Shown: positions 24,905-36,077, counted from the stretch's first letter. The stretch is DNA of 64,000 bases from Toxonevra muliebris (GCA_963691655.1 OY829328.1:70870400-70934399); one strand, 5' to 3'. Program-made: numbers and translations. The notes: generated by a model not told the origin, from the sequence alone.

Positions 24905-26062
24905 CACTATGGGGCCTATGAAAAATTTAGTTGGCCAAAATTCGAAAAATCGACTCTCTGTTTGGATCCAAAAGTGTATGGTATTACTCTTCCTCATTAT
25001 AATCCACGCACATGATATTCTAATTAGGCGAAGGATCTGGCTGTGCGACCGTCGAAAGTTGCAGTATCCTGTCGGTGATTTTAATATGGTTGAAAATGTT
25101 TTTTACATAAAGTGCCATAACTTAGCGAATATAAAAGCCAGCCATTAATTTTTGGTCTCACATTAACCAAAAAACTTTACACTATTAATGGATATGATAA
25201 AAAATGGGTTTACCATTTTCTTATACCCAAAAATGTTATGGAAAAATAATAATTTTCTTTTTACATTTTATTTTTTTAATGAATGAGAAAAAAAAATGCT
25301 CCGACTTGCTCCGAGCTCAAATAAGAACCATCATATTATGTGAAGCATCTACTTTAGAATAAGGCATGAATGTTTTGGAACTTTTTGCCACAGCTTGAAT
25401 AACAAGCAAAAATATTATGTCATGTTGCATTTAATTAATCATAGTAGCTATTTAAGGTGTTATATATAATCTATTTTAAATGGTAATCAGACGATAATTA
25501 CGTATGCGAAATCTGTCTTAAGCCTCATTAACTCTGTAGGAAAAACTTTTTAATCAGGCAACTGCAACGCTTATCACCAATATAAATATATGTTAAATTT
25601 TAAACATGCAATAACTTTGAACCCATTCCAGATATAATCATTAAATTACATGTGCTAATATACATTGTCTTGGACATAAGCCATGTTAAAAATTAGAACT
25701 ATCGGACCATACGTTTCATATGAATATAATAACAAAATACTGATACAAATGAAGTAATTTTTATTTTTTTTTATTATGTATTCTTAAAGTCTCACATGTA
25801 TGAGAAGTAGGCGCAAAAAAACTCCAATCGTGATACCTGGATACATAAATATATAATTGTGTACCAGCATATGCAATTCCACCACTATATCTGCAATGAG
25901 TTCCAAGTTATAGAGTTTTAAAAATTTCACATATATGGAAGGTAGGCGTGGTAATAATCCGATTCTTATAATTTTCCACCCAGTGATTGCTAACGACCCC
26001 GTGAGAAAGTGAACCGAATTCCAGAATTTTGGTCAGCTAAATATGGATTTGGCCCCATAGTG
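24905..26062. mobile_element. Transib-like non-autonomous TIR element
   Basis: The termini are inverted: CACTATGGGGCC at 24905 and GGCCCCATAGTG ending at 26062. Weaker similarity continues inward for about 35 bp (TTTAGTTGGCCAAAATTC versus TTTAGCTGACCAAAATTC). The 5 bp outside each end are CACTG on both sides. CACTATG ends with 5-bp duplications fit Transib. However, CACTG/CAGTG is also nearly symmetric, so the flank could be part of a longer TIR. No transposase frame is visible. Confidence 0.5.
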
Positions 26063-26544
26063 CACTGTTGCCAAGCAAGCAAGAACAATATCTTAAATTA
26101 GTATATAAAGTATTCTGAGTATTCTGAACTTCCAGGTTACTTTCCCTGACGCGAATAACTGGTAAAAAGTAAGTCGCAAAATTTTGTTTATAGATGAATT
26201 TAAGAGAAACGAAAAAATTGGTCCAGTTTTTTATTGGAATAAACTAAGAAAATCGGTGGTATTAGTAAAATTTAATGCTAGACATGATTCACGTGCTTTG
26301 ATTGTAAAAGATTTATATGTCAATCTTTGCATTGTCTAAGAAGCTTCGTCGCTACTATCGTTATAAATCCTGATTCCTTTAGTTAAGTACTTTTTTCTAC
26401 TATTTCAACGTTTTTTTTTTTTAGATATATAAACTGGCGATCATAACTGCACCACGTATCAGTTTCAAGAAAATAATTTATAATGCAAGCTAAACTTGAT
26501 TTTGTTTTAGTGAATGTATTTTTTTTCTTATTTTTGCAAATAAA

Positions 26545-26997
26545 ATGAACAAAAGTGCGAAAGAAACACTCTACTTACATACAGATTTCATTACCAGGCC
26601 TATCATGAATTCCGAACGGGCTCGCGCTGTGAATCAAATGCCTAAAAATAACGAACATGTCGTGACATTCCGTGACTTTAAAAATATTAATTACATTGAC
26701 TTAAATTTGGAACTTGAACGTATCGCCTGGTCGGATATTTATTATATGACCTCAGTAGATGACCAATTGCCATTTATTCAGAGTAGCATTCTCTACCTTT
26801 ACAACAAATTTATTCTAATTAAAATTAAGCGCAGTAAACCAAATCAACCCCATTGTTTTACAAATGAACCTAATATTAAAGCATACAATAGGTGGAAATG
26901 TTATAGGAGCCCTGAAGCTTCTAAAGTTTTTATGCGCGCTTTGGTTATATCTAAAGCTGCTTACCTTTATTTCTTTGTTGATCAACACAATCTTTAA
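26545..26997 (+). pseudogene. LINE ORF2 fragment (linker between endonuclease and RT)
   Basis: A 150-residue open frame with MNSERARAVNQMP, INYIDLNLELERIAWSDIYY, DDQLPFIQSSILYLYNKF and IKRSKPNQP. This pattern (start of the post-endonuclease linker, a Trp-Ser-Asp-Ile block, then the K-x-x-R-x-x-P block) is usual in jockey/CR1-type LINEs. It has neither endonuclease nor RT catalytic motifs. The upstream extension is unclear. Confidence 0.6.
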
Positions 26998-27071
26998 TAT
27001 TCTCACAGGAGGCATATTGATTGCCTTGAAAGAATATGAAACAAAAAATTATACTTTTATTGTGGCAACGT

Positions 27072-27127
27072 GACGTATGAGTAACATTTAATAGATATAA
27101 CTTTTAATTGAATGACACTCATACGTA
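27072..27127. repeat. Short hairpin element with ACGTATGAGT arms, copy 1
   Basis: ACGTATGAGT at 27073-27082 is matched by its complement ACTCATACGT at 27117-27126 across a 34-bp loop. The left arm continues AACAT. A second hairpin of the same plan lies 500 bp downstream. Confidence 0.5.
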
Positions 27128-27574
27128 CTGGAGTACCAAAAAAAAAAAAAACACAATAAAATATTTCGTTTTGAAATTTCACACAAAATTCAACTTAAAT
27201 TTCAATCTGACTTCAAAAGAATTTCCACATCACTACTTTTGAACCAATCCCCCCCCCCCCCCCCCACCTCCTTGCCATCTTCCATAAACCCTGTCTAATC
27301 AATAAGTTATAAAGCATTATTTTCAGAGATTTTTAACTTAAATCTGAGCATAGTTTCTAAGGTTACCAACAGTTGAAACACTGCGAATGATAAATTTAAT
27401 CTTAAATTTAAAGCAAATTATTAGAACATTTTGATGATATGTGCACTTCTCAAATCAGCTTCCGTTTTCCATTACTTTTTGTTTTATTTTTATAAATTCA
27501 ACTGTAGCACCTGAGCATTACCCCCACCTACAGTTTTATAGTCTTTTATCAAAAACTTATCATTTGTACTATGT

Positions 27575-27629
27575 GGCGTATGAGTAACATGCAATACAAA
27601 TAATTGACACTACAAGTCACTCATACGCC
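27575..27629. repeat. Short hairpin element with GGCGTATGAGT arms, copy 2
   Basis: GGCGTATGAGT (27575-27585) and ACTCATACGCC (27619-27629) are perfect 11-bp inverted arms around a 33-bp loop. It shares TATGAGTAACAT with copy 1 and with the single arm near 34489. Confidence 0.5.
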
Positions 27630-27639
27630 TCGTTAAACC

Positions 27640-29730
27640 AATATTAAAAATTTTGTTTTATAAACCTTCCAGATGTATTGTAAAGTTACTTAATTGAAAT
27701 ATCCAGCTCACTATCACACAATTTCCGTTCAATCTAAACTAACTGCGTGCTCAACTGTTAAATAACCGCAGGTCAAAAACAAAAAAAGTCACTACATGAT
27801 GAACCAAAAAACGAAAAAAAAAATTCGTTTTTTACATTTTTTATACTGCAACACTAGAATTCATTAAATAAATGAAAATATTTTAACGCCTGCTGGCATT
27901 AAAAGTTTAGTACACACAATTTAAAACCGAAACCACCACAGTTAGCAGTTTAGGCAACTTAAATAAATTACGCTGTTGTTATTCAATTAATATTGTATAT
28001 AAAAATATACAAAAAATATATAAAAAAAAAAAAATAGATTGTTAAAATGTTCATTATTTTGCCTACAGCTGTAGCTCTTTTTCAAAAAAAAAACAAAAAA
28101 ACATTTTCAAGTTTTTAACACAAACAAAATCGTGAAAAACTTTAAAACTTAATGGACTGCTTCTTCTTGCTTGACTGAAAAGACGTTAAACAGCAATTTA
28201 CTGCTTTTTATATACTTCCTGCAGCTTTCTTCTTATCAGTTTTGATAATAACATGGCAAGGTTAAGCTGATGCACGATTAGCATTACCCCCATGAACATT
28301 AGACACGTTCAGGCAAAAAAAAAAATAGAAAAAGTTTTTTTTTTTTTTGGCTATTATTTTATTTTCTTGGTTTTGTTGTTTGCTTGCTGTGGTAACTTGA
28401 ATTTTCTTTATTTTATTATATTTTTCTTTTCCTTTTTTTTTTTTTTTTTTTTTTGAACTCTGTTTTAACAAGAAATTAGTTTTGTTCATTATTATTTTCT
28501 TGAACTTTTTATCATTCAAGTAGAACGTACGTGTAAAAATGCTGAAAAAGTTTCTCCTTAAAAATATATTAAAGGAATTTAAGTGCTTTTAAAGTATCTA
28601 AAATACTCAAACTTCTTAGCCAGAAAAAGTCAATTGAAAATGCTTGCTTGTGGCTTTCTTTAAAATTGATTAACGAATCTCAAGAGATAATTCAACAAAA
28701 GAGAACAATACATTTTAATTAAAGTGCTTCTGATAGTTAAAGAAACTTTTTTTTATATACCATATGTAAAACTAAAGCTAATTACATTTTCACAGGAAGA
28801 AGTGGCAATTTTATAAATGCTGTTAAGAACTTTCCTTCTGTTTTCATGGAAGATTTTATCTTTTGCAATACAGATTCATGAAGAATTGCATATAAAACAT
28901 TTATTCCCTATAAAAATAAATTCCAAACAAAAGAAAAATAAAGACCTGATAGTTAAAATCTTTTTTAAATAAACAAATTCGAGGAAAGATAGAAGCAAAA
29001 GTAAGAAAACTTAATTTAAAAATTAATCTGTTTACAAATTTCTACCTTAAAAAACAAAAACGAAATAAATTAAATGCTGAATAAATATTAGAGTTCAAGG
29101 AAAAATCAACAAGATGTAAAAAGCAAAATGATTTATAATATTATCGTTACTAAAATCAGATTGAAACTTGCTATACCTATAAAAATTTATAGCTTTGTGT
29201 ATATGTGCAAATTTCTTTATCACAAAAATTTTTTTTCTTTGCATACTTTTCAGCTGTTTCTATTCCCTTAATTCCAAAAATGTGTTACCATTTTTTATAT
29301 ATTTTTTTAAATTCGCGAGTGTGAGAAAACTGAATTTATATCGCGATTAGCTTGAATTGTCTGGAGATCATGTGATCTGGGTATAAAGATTAAATTTATT
29401 TTTAATTTCATCAGGAACAAAACTATAAAGTTTAATAATTATTTCTTAGCTACAAAGGAAACTTTGTATTCCCAAACTTTCAGAAATATTTTAGTGTATA
29501 AGTTTTTTCTAACAATAAAGAAAAGAAATTGGTCAAAATTAATCTGGCATCAGGCTAGGAATTATGCAATATTATGAGAATTTGATATGAAAAACTATTC
29601 TTTCTTATTATTGATTAGGAACAAGTAAATTTCGTTATTGTTTCCTAAAGTCAAGGAGTAGATGAGAGGCAAATATAATAGTTTAGCTTGAAAACTATGG
29701 CCTTTTATTATGTCTAGCTAAAGATCATGA
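27640..29730. other. AT-rich non-coding interval
   Basis: Homopolymer T/A runs (28432-28454 and others) and no recognised gene. A run of about 17 C bases sits just before this interval at 27250-27266. The 85-residue minus-strand Lys-rich frame at 28262-28519 is a translation of A/T runs. Confidence 0.45.
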
Positions 29731-29740
29731 TATTTATTGT

Positions 29741-30575
29741 GTACACGCAAAGAAAAAAAAACGTTTATCGCCCGTTTGTGGAGAATATATTACTTTTACG
29801 CTGAACAAAAACGTTTCTGAGGAACGTTGCAGTGTTTGCAGAAACCAAAACCGTTTTCTGCAAAATATTAACAATTTTATGATGAACGAAAATTCGTTCA
29901 CGATAAAATTAAGGCAATTTTCTTCTCTGGCAAATAAAAAAAAAAACGTTTCGGCTAAACGAGAGTCCACAACTCTCTTCTCTTTTTAATTTCATTTTCC
30001 TCTCATCTCGCTCTCGTCGCAAAAAGTAGCAGCAGCGACGCTTACATTCAAATTCCACACAACAACAAATCAACACAACATAACGGGAAGTATCATTTGT
30101 CAACGCATTATTGAAGAATTTTAATTGTGCATTGAAATTATTTCATCACATTTCTTTTTGTCTATAAAAAAGTGCGTGGTGTTTATAAAAAAAAAACAAA
30201 TAAAAGTGTGTGATTTATAATAAATAATACAAAAATTGTAATAATATAATTCTATGTAAATTTCATACACTTTCTCTAGTTTTTAATCAGAAAATTTTAT
30301 TTAAACAAAAACCACAATAAAATGCCAATGTACATATGAAAATTGTTTTTGCTTTCTTTTTCATATTTTTCAGGGAAATATTGTATTTTATTGCAAACGT
30401 TTTTAGTTCATCGTAAACGAATTGAACCGTTTATGATGAATAAATTTTCGTTCATGGCAACCGAATACAGTCGTTTATGATAAATAAATGTTCGTTCATC
30501 ATGAAAACATTCCATGAACGAAGTTCGTTTAGTGAAAATTTAGTTTCTGAGGAACGAATTTTTTCTTTGCGTGTA
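29741..30575. mobile_element. MITE with TACACGCAAAGAAAAAA ends
   Basis: The left end GTACACGCAAAGAAAAAA (29741) is inverted at the right end TTTTTTCTTTGCGTGTA (30559-30575). Internal segments such as AACGTTTCTGAGGAACG, CGTTCATGATAAA and TTCGTTCATCATG are repeated in both orientations. Outside, TATTGT occurs immediately left (29735-29740) and, once the mariner at 30576-31863 is subtracted, immediately right (31866-31871). It looks like a target-site duplication. There is no coding content. Confidence 0.55.
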
Positions 30576-31863
30576 CAGGGTGACAATCGTAAAGTGACGC
30601 ACACATTTCAGCAGTTATTTTCAAAAGGACGTGCTTCCATTAAGTACAATTAAGTGTTAACATTGCTGAATATATAAGCATTCATTTGAACCCCACCTCA
30701 TTCAATATAAATTCCTTTAGCCTGCACACATGCCTTCAATCGATCCGGAAATCGTTGGACTGTTCGCCGCAGAACTTCCTGATCAATTTCAGTCCAGGCT
30801 TTCTCTAATGAATTTGTCAGCGACTCCAGACTGTGGTGTTGAAATGCACAAGCCTTACTCTCTAAAATACTCCAAATAGAGTAGTCCATTGGATTCAAGT
30901 CTGGGGAGTATGGTGGCCATTCTTGAGATGTTATGAATCCAGAAAAATTGTCTTTTATCCATGTTTGCGTTAATTTTGCCATGTGGGAAGGTGCAGAATC
31001 TTGCTGGAAAGTCCAGTTTTCATTTCCAAATGTATCTTGGGCCCAGGGAAGAACATGTTCATTTAAAATGCTCCGATAAACAACCTGGTCAATTTTAACA
31101 CCCTCTTCAACGAATATTAGAGGGGTTCTGGCATTAGCGGAAACTCCAGCCCATACCATAACGGAAGCTGGCTTTTGAACTCGGCCAACAGTCCTATTTT
31201 GTTGCGATGATGATGTTAGCCACATTCGGTCATTTTGCGCATTGAAATGTTGTTCAACCGTGAAAATTTTTTCATCTGTAAACAAGATATTTTCAACATT
31301 TTTTAACACGGAGGAGCGTAGCAACGCCTTGCATCTTTGCAGTCGCAAATCTTTCTTTTTTTGTGTCAGATCTTGAGCTTTTCGGAGCTTGTACGGCTTA
31401 AGATTAAGCTTTGATTTTGCAATGATTCGCACTGTTTCACGGTTTACTCCCACTTCCTTAGCGATTTTTCTCATTGAGCGCCTTGGATTTCGCTTGATTC
31501 GTTTACGAATTTTTTCTTTTAAACTAGTAGTGGCAACTGTTGAAAATTTTCCCCGGTCTCTATCTCCAAAACCCCCGGTTTCATTATATCGAATAATAGC
31601 TCGGTCTACCGTACGACTTGACAAATTTAAAGCCTTTCCAATTTGACGGCTACTATAATTTGCCAAATGAAATTTCATAATTTCACGACGAATATTTTCC
31701 TTGTCCATTTTTATGGAAATTTCAAAATGTAATAACAAAAATTCAAATGAAATTAAAAGCAAAGCCAATGATGAATGAATTTGCTTTTTCAATTAAAGTA
31801 ACGGTAAATGGCAAAGCTTGCTGCAGAGTATTAAACTTGCGTCACTTTACAATTGTCACCCTG
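30576..31863 (-). mobile_element. Complete 1288-bp DD37D mariner-like transposon, copy 1
   Basis: The element starts CAGGGTGACAATCGTAAAGT at 30576 and ends with the inverted copy (ACTTTACAATTGTCACCCTG) at 31863. The terminal inverted repeats are about 26 bp with one mismatch. TA dinucleotides flank both ends (30574-30575, 31864-31865). The transposase gene is on the minus strand. Copy 2 at 56585-57872 has exactly the same length and near-identical sequence. Confidence 0.9.
30698..31708 (-). CDS. DD37D transposase, intact, copy 1
   Basis: A 336-residue cut-and-paste transposase of the Tc1/mariner superfamily; it binds the terminal repeats and moves the element to TA sites. I chose the Met followed by DKENIRRE because the 28 residues upstream lie in less conserved sequence and mariner proteins usually start just before the first helix-turn-helix. 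HTH 1 is near residues 20-41 (RQIGKALNLSSRTVDRAIIR), HTH 2 near 78-98 (RKIAKEVGVNRETVRIIAK). The catalytic Asp residues are D145 (FTDEKIF), D237 (QQDSAPSH) and D275 (SPDLNPMDYS). The last two are 37 residues apart, hence DD37D (maT-like) rather than classical DD34D or DD34E. There are no internal stops, so it may be functional. Confidence 0.88.
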   Translation of the reverse strand: MDKENIRREIMKFHLANYSSRQIGKALNLSSRTVDRAIIRYNETGGFGDRDRGKFSTVATTSLKEKIRKRIKRNPRRSMRKIAKEVGVNRETVRIIAKSKLNLKPYKLRKAQDLTQKKKDLRLQRCKALLRSSVLKNVENILFTDEKIFTVEQHFNAQNDRMWLTSSSQQNRTVGRVQKPASVMVWAGVSANARTPLIFVEEGVKIDQVVYRSILNEHVLPWAQDTFGNENWTFQQDSAPSHMAKLTQTWIKDNFSGFITSQEWPPYSPDLNPMDYSIWSILESKACAFQHHSLESLTNSLEKAWTEIDQEVLRRTVQRFPDRLKACVQAKGIYIE

Positions 31864-32089
31864 TATATTGTAAACTTTAAAGAATTTTTCCATGAATCAT
31901 TTCAGATTTTGATCTTTTTTATAAAAAGTCGAAATTTGTTAACGAATAAATTCATCATCCTATATACATAGTTTCCTTTTATTCGACTTAGATCAACACA
32001 CTTGAGATGATTAACCTGACTAAAAATAAATGTTGAGTAAATTTAATTTTAAAATGATATTGACCTACGTTAAAATTTATTACATTGTG

Positions 32090-32345
32090 TTTGCTCACGA
32101 TCAGGAAAAAATTTATGTGGGAAAGTTACAACGGACGACAAGAAGTGGACAAAACTACTAACGAATGCGTCTCTGCATGGACAAAGACTGGACGATGAAC
32201 TACAGATGAATGCATCCCTGCATAGACAAAACTGGACGAAGACGATGGACGAACTTTTAAAATAACGGACGAAGAGAGAGTTGATCGCGAGACGCCGAGG
32301 AGAAAAGAAAAACAATCGACCGAAGACAATTTAAATTAAAATAAT
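32090..32345. repeat. GC-richer patch with 45-bp tandem duplication
   Basis: Unit GAATGCGTCTCTGCATGGAC at 32163 recurs as GAATGCATCCCTGCATAGAC at 32208, a 45-bp step. CTGGACGA recurs within both units, and GGACGA recurs through 32130-32270. The patch is richer in G+C than its surroundings. It may be part of an LTR or a captured exon; nothing decides this. Confidence 0.4.
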
Positions 32346-32479
32346 CGTTTATGTACAATTTTGAATGAGTTTAAAATGAAATAATTACTTTTTATGATTT
32401 AAATATATTATTATAATAAAACTGATTGAAATTAACTTGAAGTGGAGTAGTTTTGTGGTGAAAAAAAGGGCAAATCCTA

Positions 32480-33120
32480 CATTTATACTGATCTCGATGT
32501 TATTTGATTTTTATTTTTTTATTTAGAGAATTATGTGTGATCTTGTTTCTTTTCTTATCTCAAATGATAAAAACAAATCTAATTTATATCCCAATTTATC
32601 TATGTTGACCAGCATATGAACATGATTTGTTGGAAACACCAAGCTTAGATGAGATGATCTTGCGTGATCTAGTTTTACTTATATTACTTAGATTAATGAT
32701 CGGATTTATTCTGATCTGATTTTGAACTAGTATAAAATTTTGCTAATTTCACGATACTGGTTTCGATGCTTTTAATATTAAATTGCAGGAGAGTATGTAT
32801 GATCTGGATTTATTTATTTTTTTTCATATATATATTTTTTCTATGATCTGATTCTGAATCAAATTTAAGCACGCTCACAATATATACGTTGAAGCCATTA
32901 ATAGAATATAAATGTAATGTTGGACATATCAAATATGGTGATTATTCTGATCTGCTTAAACTAAAATAAAGATATTTTTAATCATCTTAATGATTATGAT
33001 ATCGCAGTTGATCTTAGATCTCATTTTCAATTGATCTCACATACTAAATTGATCTTAAATCTCACTCAATTGATTTTAGATCTTCCTCAATTGTTCTTGA
33101 GTACATACTTCTCAATTTAA
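32480..33120. repeat. GATCT-rich degenerate repeat
   Basis: About a dozen GATCT or AGATCT sites (for example at 32490, 32538, 32658, 32668, 32713, 32801, 32843, 32950, 33009, 33016, 33028, 33052 and 33076) fall in about 600 bp. They are embedded in TTGATCTTAGATCTCA-like segments. No fixed period was seen. Confidence 0.5.
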
Positions 33121-33631
33121 CAAATATTTACCTAAATTTATTATAGTCTTTCATATACATAGTTTCATATATAAAATTATTAATATAAATATTTAAAATC
33201 TGTAAATTCATTATTATTGTTAAAAAATTTGAATGCTATTACATATGTGTTTTCCTTATGCTCTCATTTTTTATTTTTACTTTCTTCTTTTCTTTTATTT
33301 TTATGTTAAATTAATTGACGAAATATTATTGCATTGCGCGTCCTGTATCCTGTTGTCCTGTTTTTAAAATCAACAAACAAAAAAATTGCATGAATATCCA
33401 AACAAAACAAAAAAAACAAAAATTGTATTAAAATCAACCAACTAACAAATAAACAAACTGAAAATGCACGCAAACTTCTTCTTCTTCTTCTTCAACAAAA
33501 TAACATTTAATGCTCGTTTTTATAATAAAAAACAAACACCACATATATATAAAAATAAATATATAAAATAAAAATAAAAAAAAATGCAGTTGGCCTCATA
33601 TCAACACCAACCAATTTTTGTCAATTTAAAG

Positions 33632-33810
33632 AGCCACCGCTATTGGGACCAGGTGCCGCCTTTCCACCATTTGGTGCACCAGAATTTCATCCCACCACAC
33701 CAGAAAATTGGAAGGGAGCAACCATACATCCGACTGGGCTAATGAAGGAGCCAGCAGTGGTGCCGGGACGTAATGCACAAGTTGCATTTGCTGCACAGGG
33801 ACAAGGACAG
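33632..33810 (+). CDS. sm: smooth (hnRNP L-like) internal exon, linker before RRM3
   Basis: Internal coding exon of the hnRNP L family RNA-binding protein smooth, a nuclear splicing and mRNA-processing factor. The in-frame peptide is proline/glycine-rich, with stretches GPGAAFPPFGAPEFHPTTP and IHPTGLMKEPAVVPGRN, and ends AAQGQGQ. I recognise it as the low-complexity linker between RRM2 and RRM3 of dipteran smooth. The 3' boundary is a clear donor (CAG/GTGAGT at 33811). The acceptor is TTTAAAG/AG, so the exon begins at 33632 or 33634. The junction with the next exon is phase 0. Base composition (about 55% GC) stands out sharply from the AT-rich flanks, as expected for a conserved exon. The assignment rests on family memory, not on an alignment. 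Confidence 0.82.
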
Positions 33811-34305
33811 GTGAGTTTCACTTTTTGTGTTTTTTTTTTGTTTGTGAAGAAATTAAATTGACTTTACTTGAATATATGCACACATGCTTGAGTTTAAAAT
33901 TAAGTGCTTGAGTGAAGGCAAACAATAATTGTATTTTTTTTTTTCGTTTTTATTATTTTTTATTAAATTTGAATTTACTTAAATTGTTTTACGTACAATT
34001 TTCGTTTGAGACTGTTGCTTATAGCTTGTGTGTGTGTGTATGTACTATATAATTTTATACACATGCCCATACTCAAAATGTTACGTATACGTGACGTTGT
34101 TCATCCTTCTCATTTTTATCCTTTAGCAACTTTTTTTTTCCTTTTGTTTTGTTTACTTTTATCTCATAATAAAATTTCATTGTTTCAACAGTTTTTGTAT
34201 TGTTTTTCTTTAGTGTGTTTGTGTGTGTGTATGTATGTAATTGTGTAAATATTAAATTAACTTTGATCTTATAGAATATTTATAATATTATTTTGGTTTC
34301 CCTAG
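33811..34305 (+). other. sm: Intron between the two smooth exons
   Basis: A 495-bp intron with GTGAGT donor and CCCTAG acceptor preceded by a T-rich tract. The content is AT-rich with short TG microsatellites near 34027-34040 and 34220-34230. No repeat insertion or second gene is visible. Confidence 0.75.
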
Positions 34306-34398
34306 GGTGCTGTTATGATGGTTTATGGCTTGGACCACGACACATCGAATACAGATAAATTATTCAATTTGGTGTGCTTGTATGGAAATGTTGCAAGG
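34306..34398 (+). CDS. sm: smooth (hnRNP L-like) internal exon, start of RRM3
   Basis: A 93-bp exon (31 codons) beginning GAVMMVYGL and ending VCLYGNVAR. It matches the first beta strand (RNP2-like VMMVYGL), helix 1 and the LYGNV turn of RRM3 in the hnRNP L/smooth family. An acceptor (TTTCCCTAG) lies at 34296-34305 and a strong donor (G/GTAAGT) starts at 34399. Phase is 0 at both ends, consistent with the upstream exon. The domain is incomplete: the RNP1-bearing half must lie in a downstream exon, and no candidate is visible in the rest of the window. The intron after this exon is therefore at least 29.6 kb. Confidence 0.85.
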
Positions 34399-35086
34399 GT
34401 AAGTGTTGTTCATATTAGATGTCATTTATTGTGTTTAAACTGTGAAAAAAAAACTGAAAGAAAACCTTCCTTCCATATATTGCACGTGACGTATGAGTAA
34501 TATTTAATATTTTTATTGATGGAAAGCCACGCCCAAAAATCTGGTCATATAATGGCTTAGTACGTCATTAATTTTATATCTATAATATTTATTTTAATAC
34601 ATATATAGTATAATCATTGATATTTTGAAAGCAAAATTCATTTTTAAGGTGTTTGAGTTGAAGAAAAAAACTGGCGAAACTGACCCAGGATCTTTATAGA
34701 ATCGTAATATTTTTAAGGGGATTTAGGAGTGAAATCTAGTGTTGAATAAGATCTTTTATTCACAGTACTAAATTAATGGAGAATAATTTATATGGGCTGG
34801 TTGTGAAAAAAAAAAAATACAAAAATATCAGAAAAATATGTAAAAAAAAGACATAGAAAAATATATAGAAAAAGATAGAGAAAAAGTTATAGAAGAAAAT
34901 TTAAAAGAATACCTTAAATGAGATCTAGAAGAAAATATAGAAAAAGATAAGCTTGGAAAATTTGGGGAGCATGATTTAAAACAAAAAAGTAGATGAAGGC
35001 CCTGAGGAGAATCAAAAAAAACAAAAAGAAATCAAAAAGAACTTCTAGAAGAAAATTGCGAAGAGGAATTTGAAGAAAAAATATTA

Positions 35087-36077
35087 TTGGGAGTATGAAT
35101 GTATAAACTCGTAATTGTGACTAACTTCATATCTATCATACGCTCCATTTTTTTTTTGACATTGACAGCTATTCTATCTCGAAGAGCGCCAAAAATACTA
35201 TAAGAATTGATCTGTCAAATAATTTTCATAATTTTACAAAAGTGTTTCACTATAGCTGAAAATATCGAATTTCGTGCCAACAGAACAACATTTGCGGGAA
35301 GTTTTAATTTGCTTCTTCCATTTAAAGAAAAACGCAACTGAAACACATCGTTTACTCACTGAAGCTTATCCTGACTGTGCTATAGACGTTAGAATGTGTT
35401 AGGTGTGCTGATTGAACGACAGAAAAGAAAGGGGTTTCTGCATCGTATTGTGACTGGCGATGAAAAGTGGATACGTTACGATAACCCAAAGCGTAAAAAA
35501 TCAACGGCAAAGCCGAACATCCATGGATCCAAGCTCATGCTGTGTATTTGGTGGGATATGAAAGGTGTCGTGTATTATGAGCTGTTGAAACCGAATGAAA
35601 CGATCACTGGCGACCGCTACCGACTACAATTGATGCGTTTGAGCCGAGCATTAAAGGATAAGAGGCCAGAATATGAGAATAGACACGACGAAGTTATTCT
35701 TCAGCACGACAATGCTCGGCCGCATGTTGCAAGGCAAGTAAAAACATACTTGGAAACGCTGAAATGGGAATTGCTACCCCACCCGCCGTATTCTCCAGAC
35801 ATTGCTCCTTCTGATTATCACTTGTTTCGATCGATGACACATGGCCTGGCTGAACAGCACTTCCGTTCTTCCGAAGAACTCAAAAAATGGGTCGATTCGT
35901 GGATAGCCTCAAAAGATGAGGAGTTCTTTCGACGGGGAATCCGTATGCTACCAGAAAGATGGGAAAAGGTTGTGGCTAACAATGGACAATACTTTAAAGA
36001 ATAAATTTATAATCACTTTTTCACAATAAATGTCCAAATTACGAAAAAAAATACGAGTTTATACATTCATACTCCAA
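35087..36077 (+). mobile_element. mariner element (991 bp) with internal deletion
   Basis: The ends TTGGGAGTATGAATGTATAA (left) and TTATACATTCATACTCCAA (right) are inverted over about 27 bp with one 1-bp indel. TA flanks lie at 35085-35086 and 36078-36079. Full mariners are about 1.28 kb, so roughly 290 bp are missing. The loss falls after the first HTH coding block. Confidence 0.88.
35270..36004 (+). pseudogene. mariner DD34D transposase with N-terminal deletion
   Basis: The 5' piece (about 35270-35395) encodes EQHLREVLICFFHLKKNATE, then THRLLTEAYPD. It then breaks inside the DNA-binding domain and joins near-directly to RQKRKGFLHRIVTGDEKWIR. The 3' part is open for 202 residues. All three catalytic Asp residues are present: GDEKW, HDNARPH and APSDYH, the last two with 34 residues between. 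The C-terminus PERWEKVVANNGQYFKE is intact. Loss of part of the paired-type DNA-binding domain should prevent specific binding. Confidence 0.85.

Noticed and set aside
26815..27015. 66-residue minus-strand frame
   Set aside because: Opposite strand of the LINE linker fragment at 26545-26997, which has the recognisable motif order.
31389..31646. 85-residue plus-strand frame repeated at 57398-57655
   Set aside because: Antisense shadow of the DD37D transposase HTH region; it recurs only because the two elements are copies.
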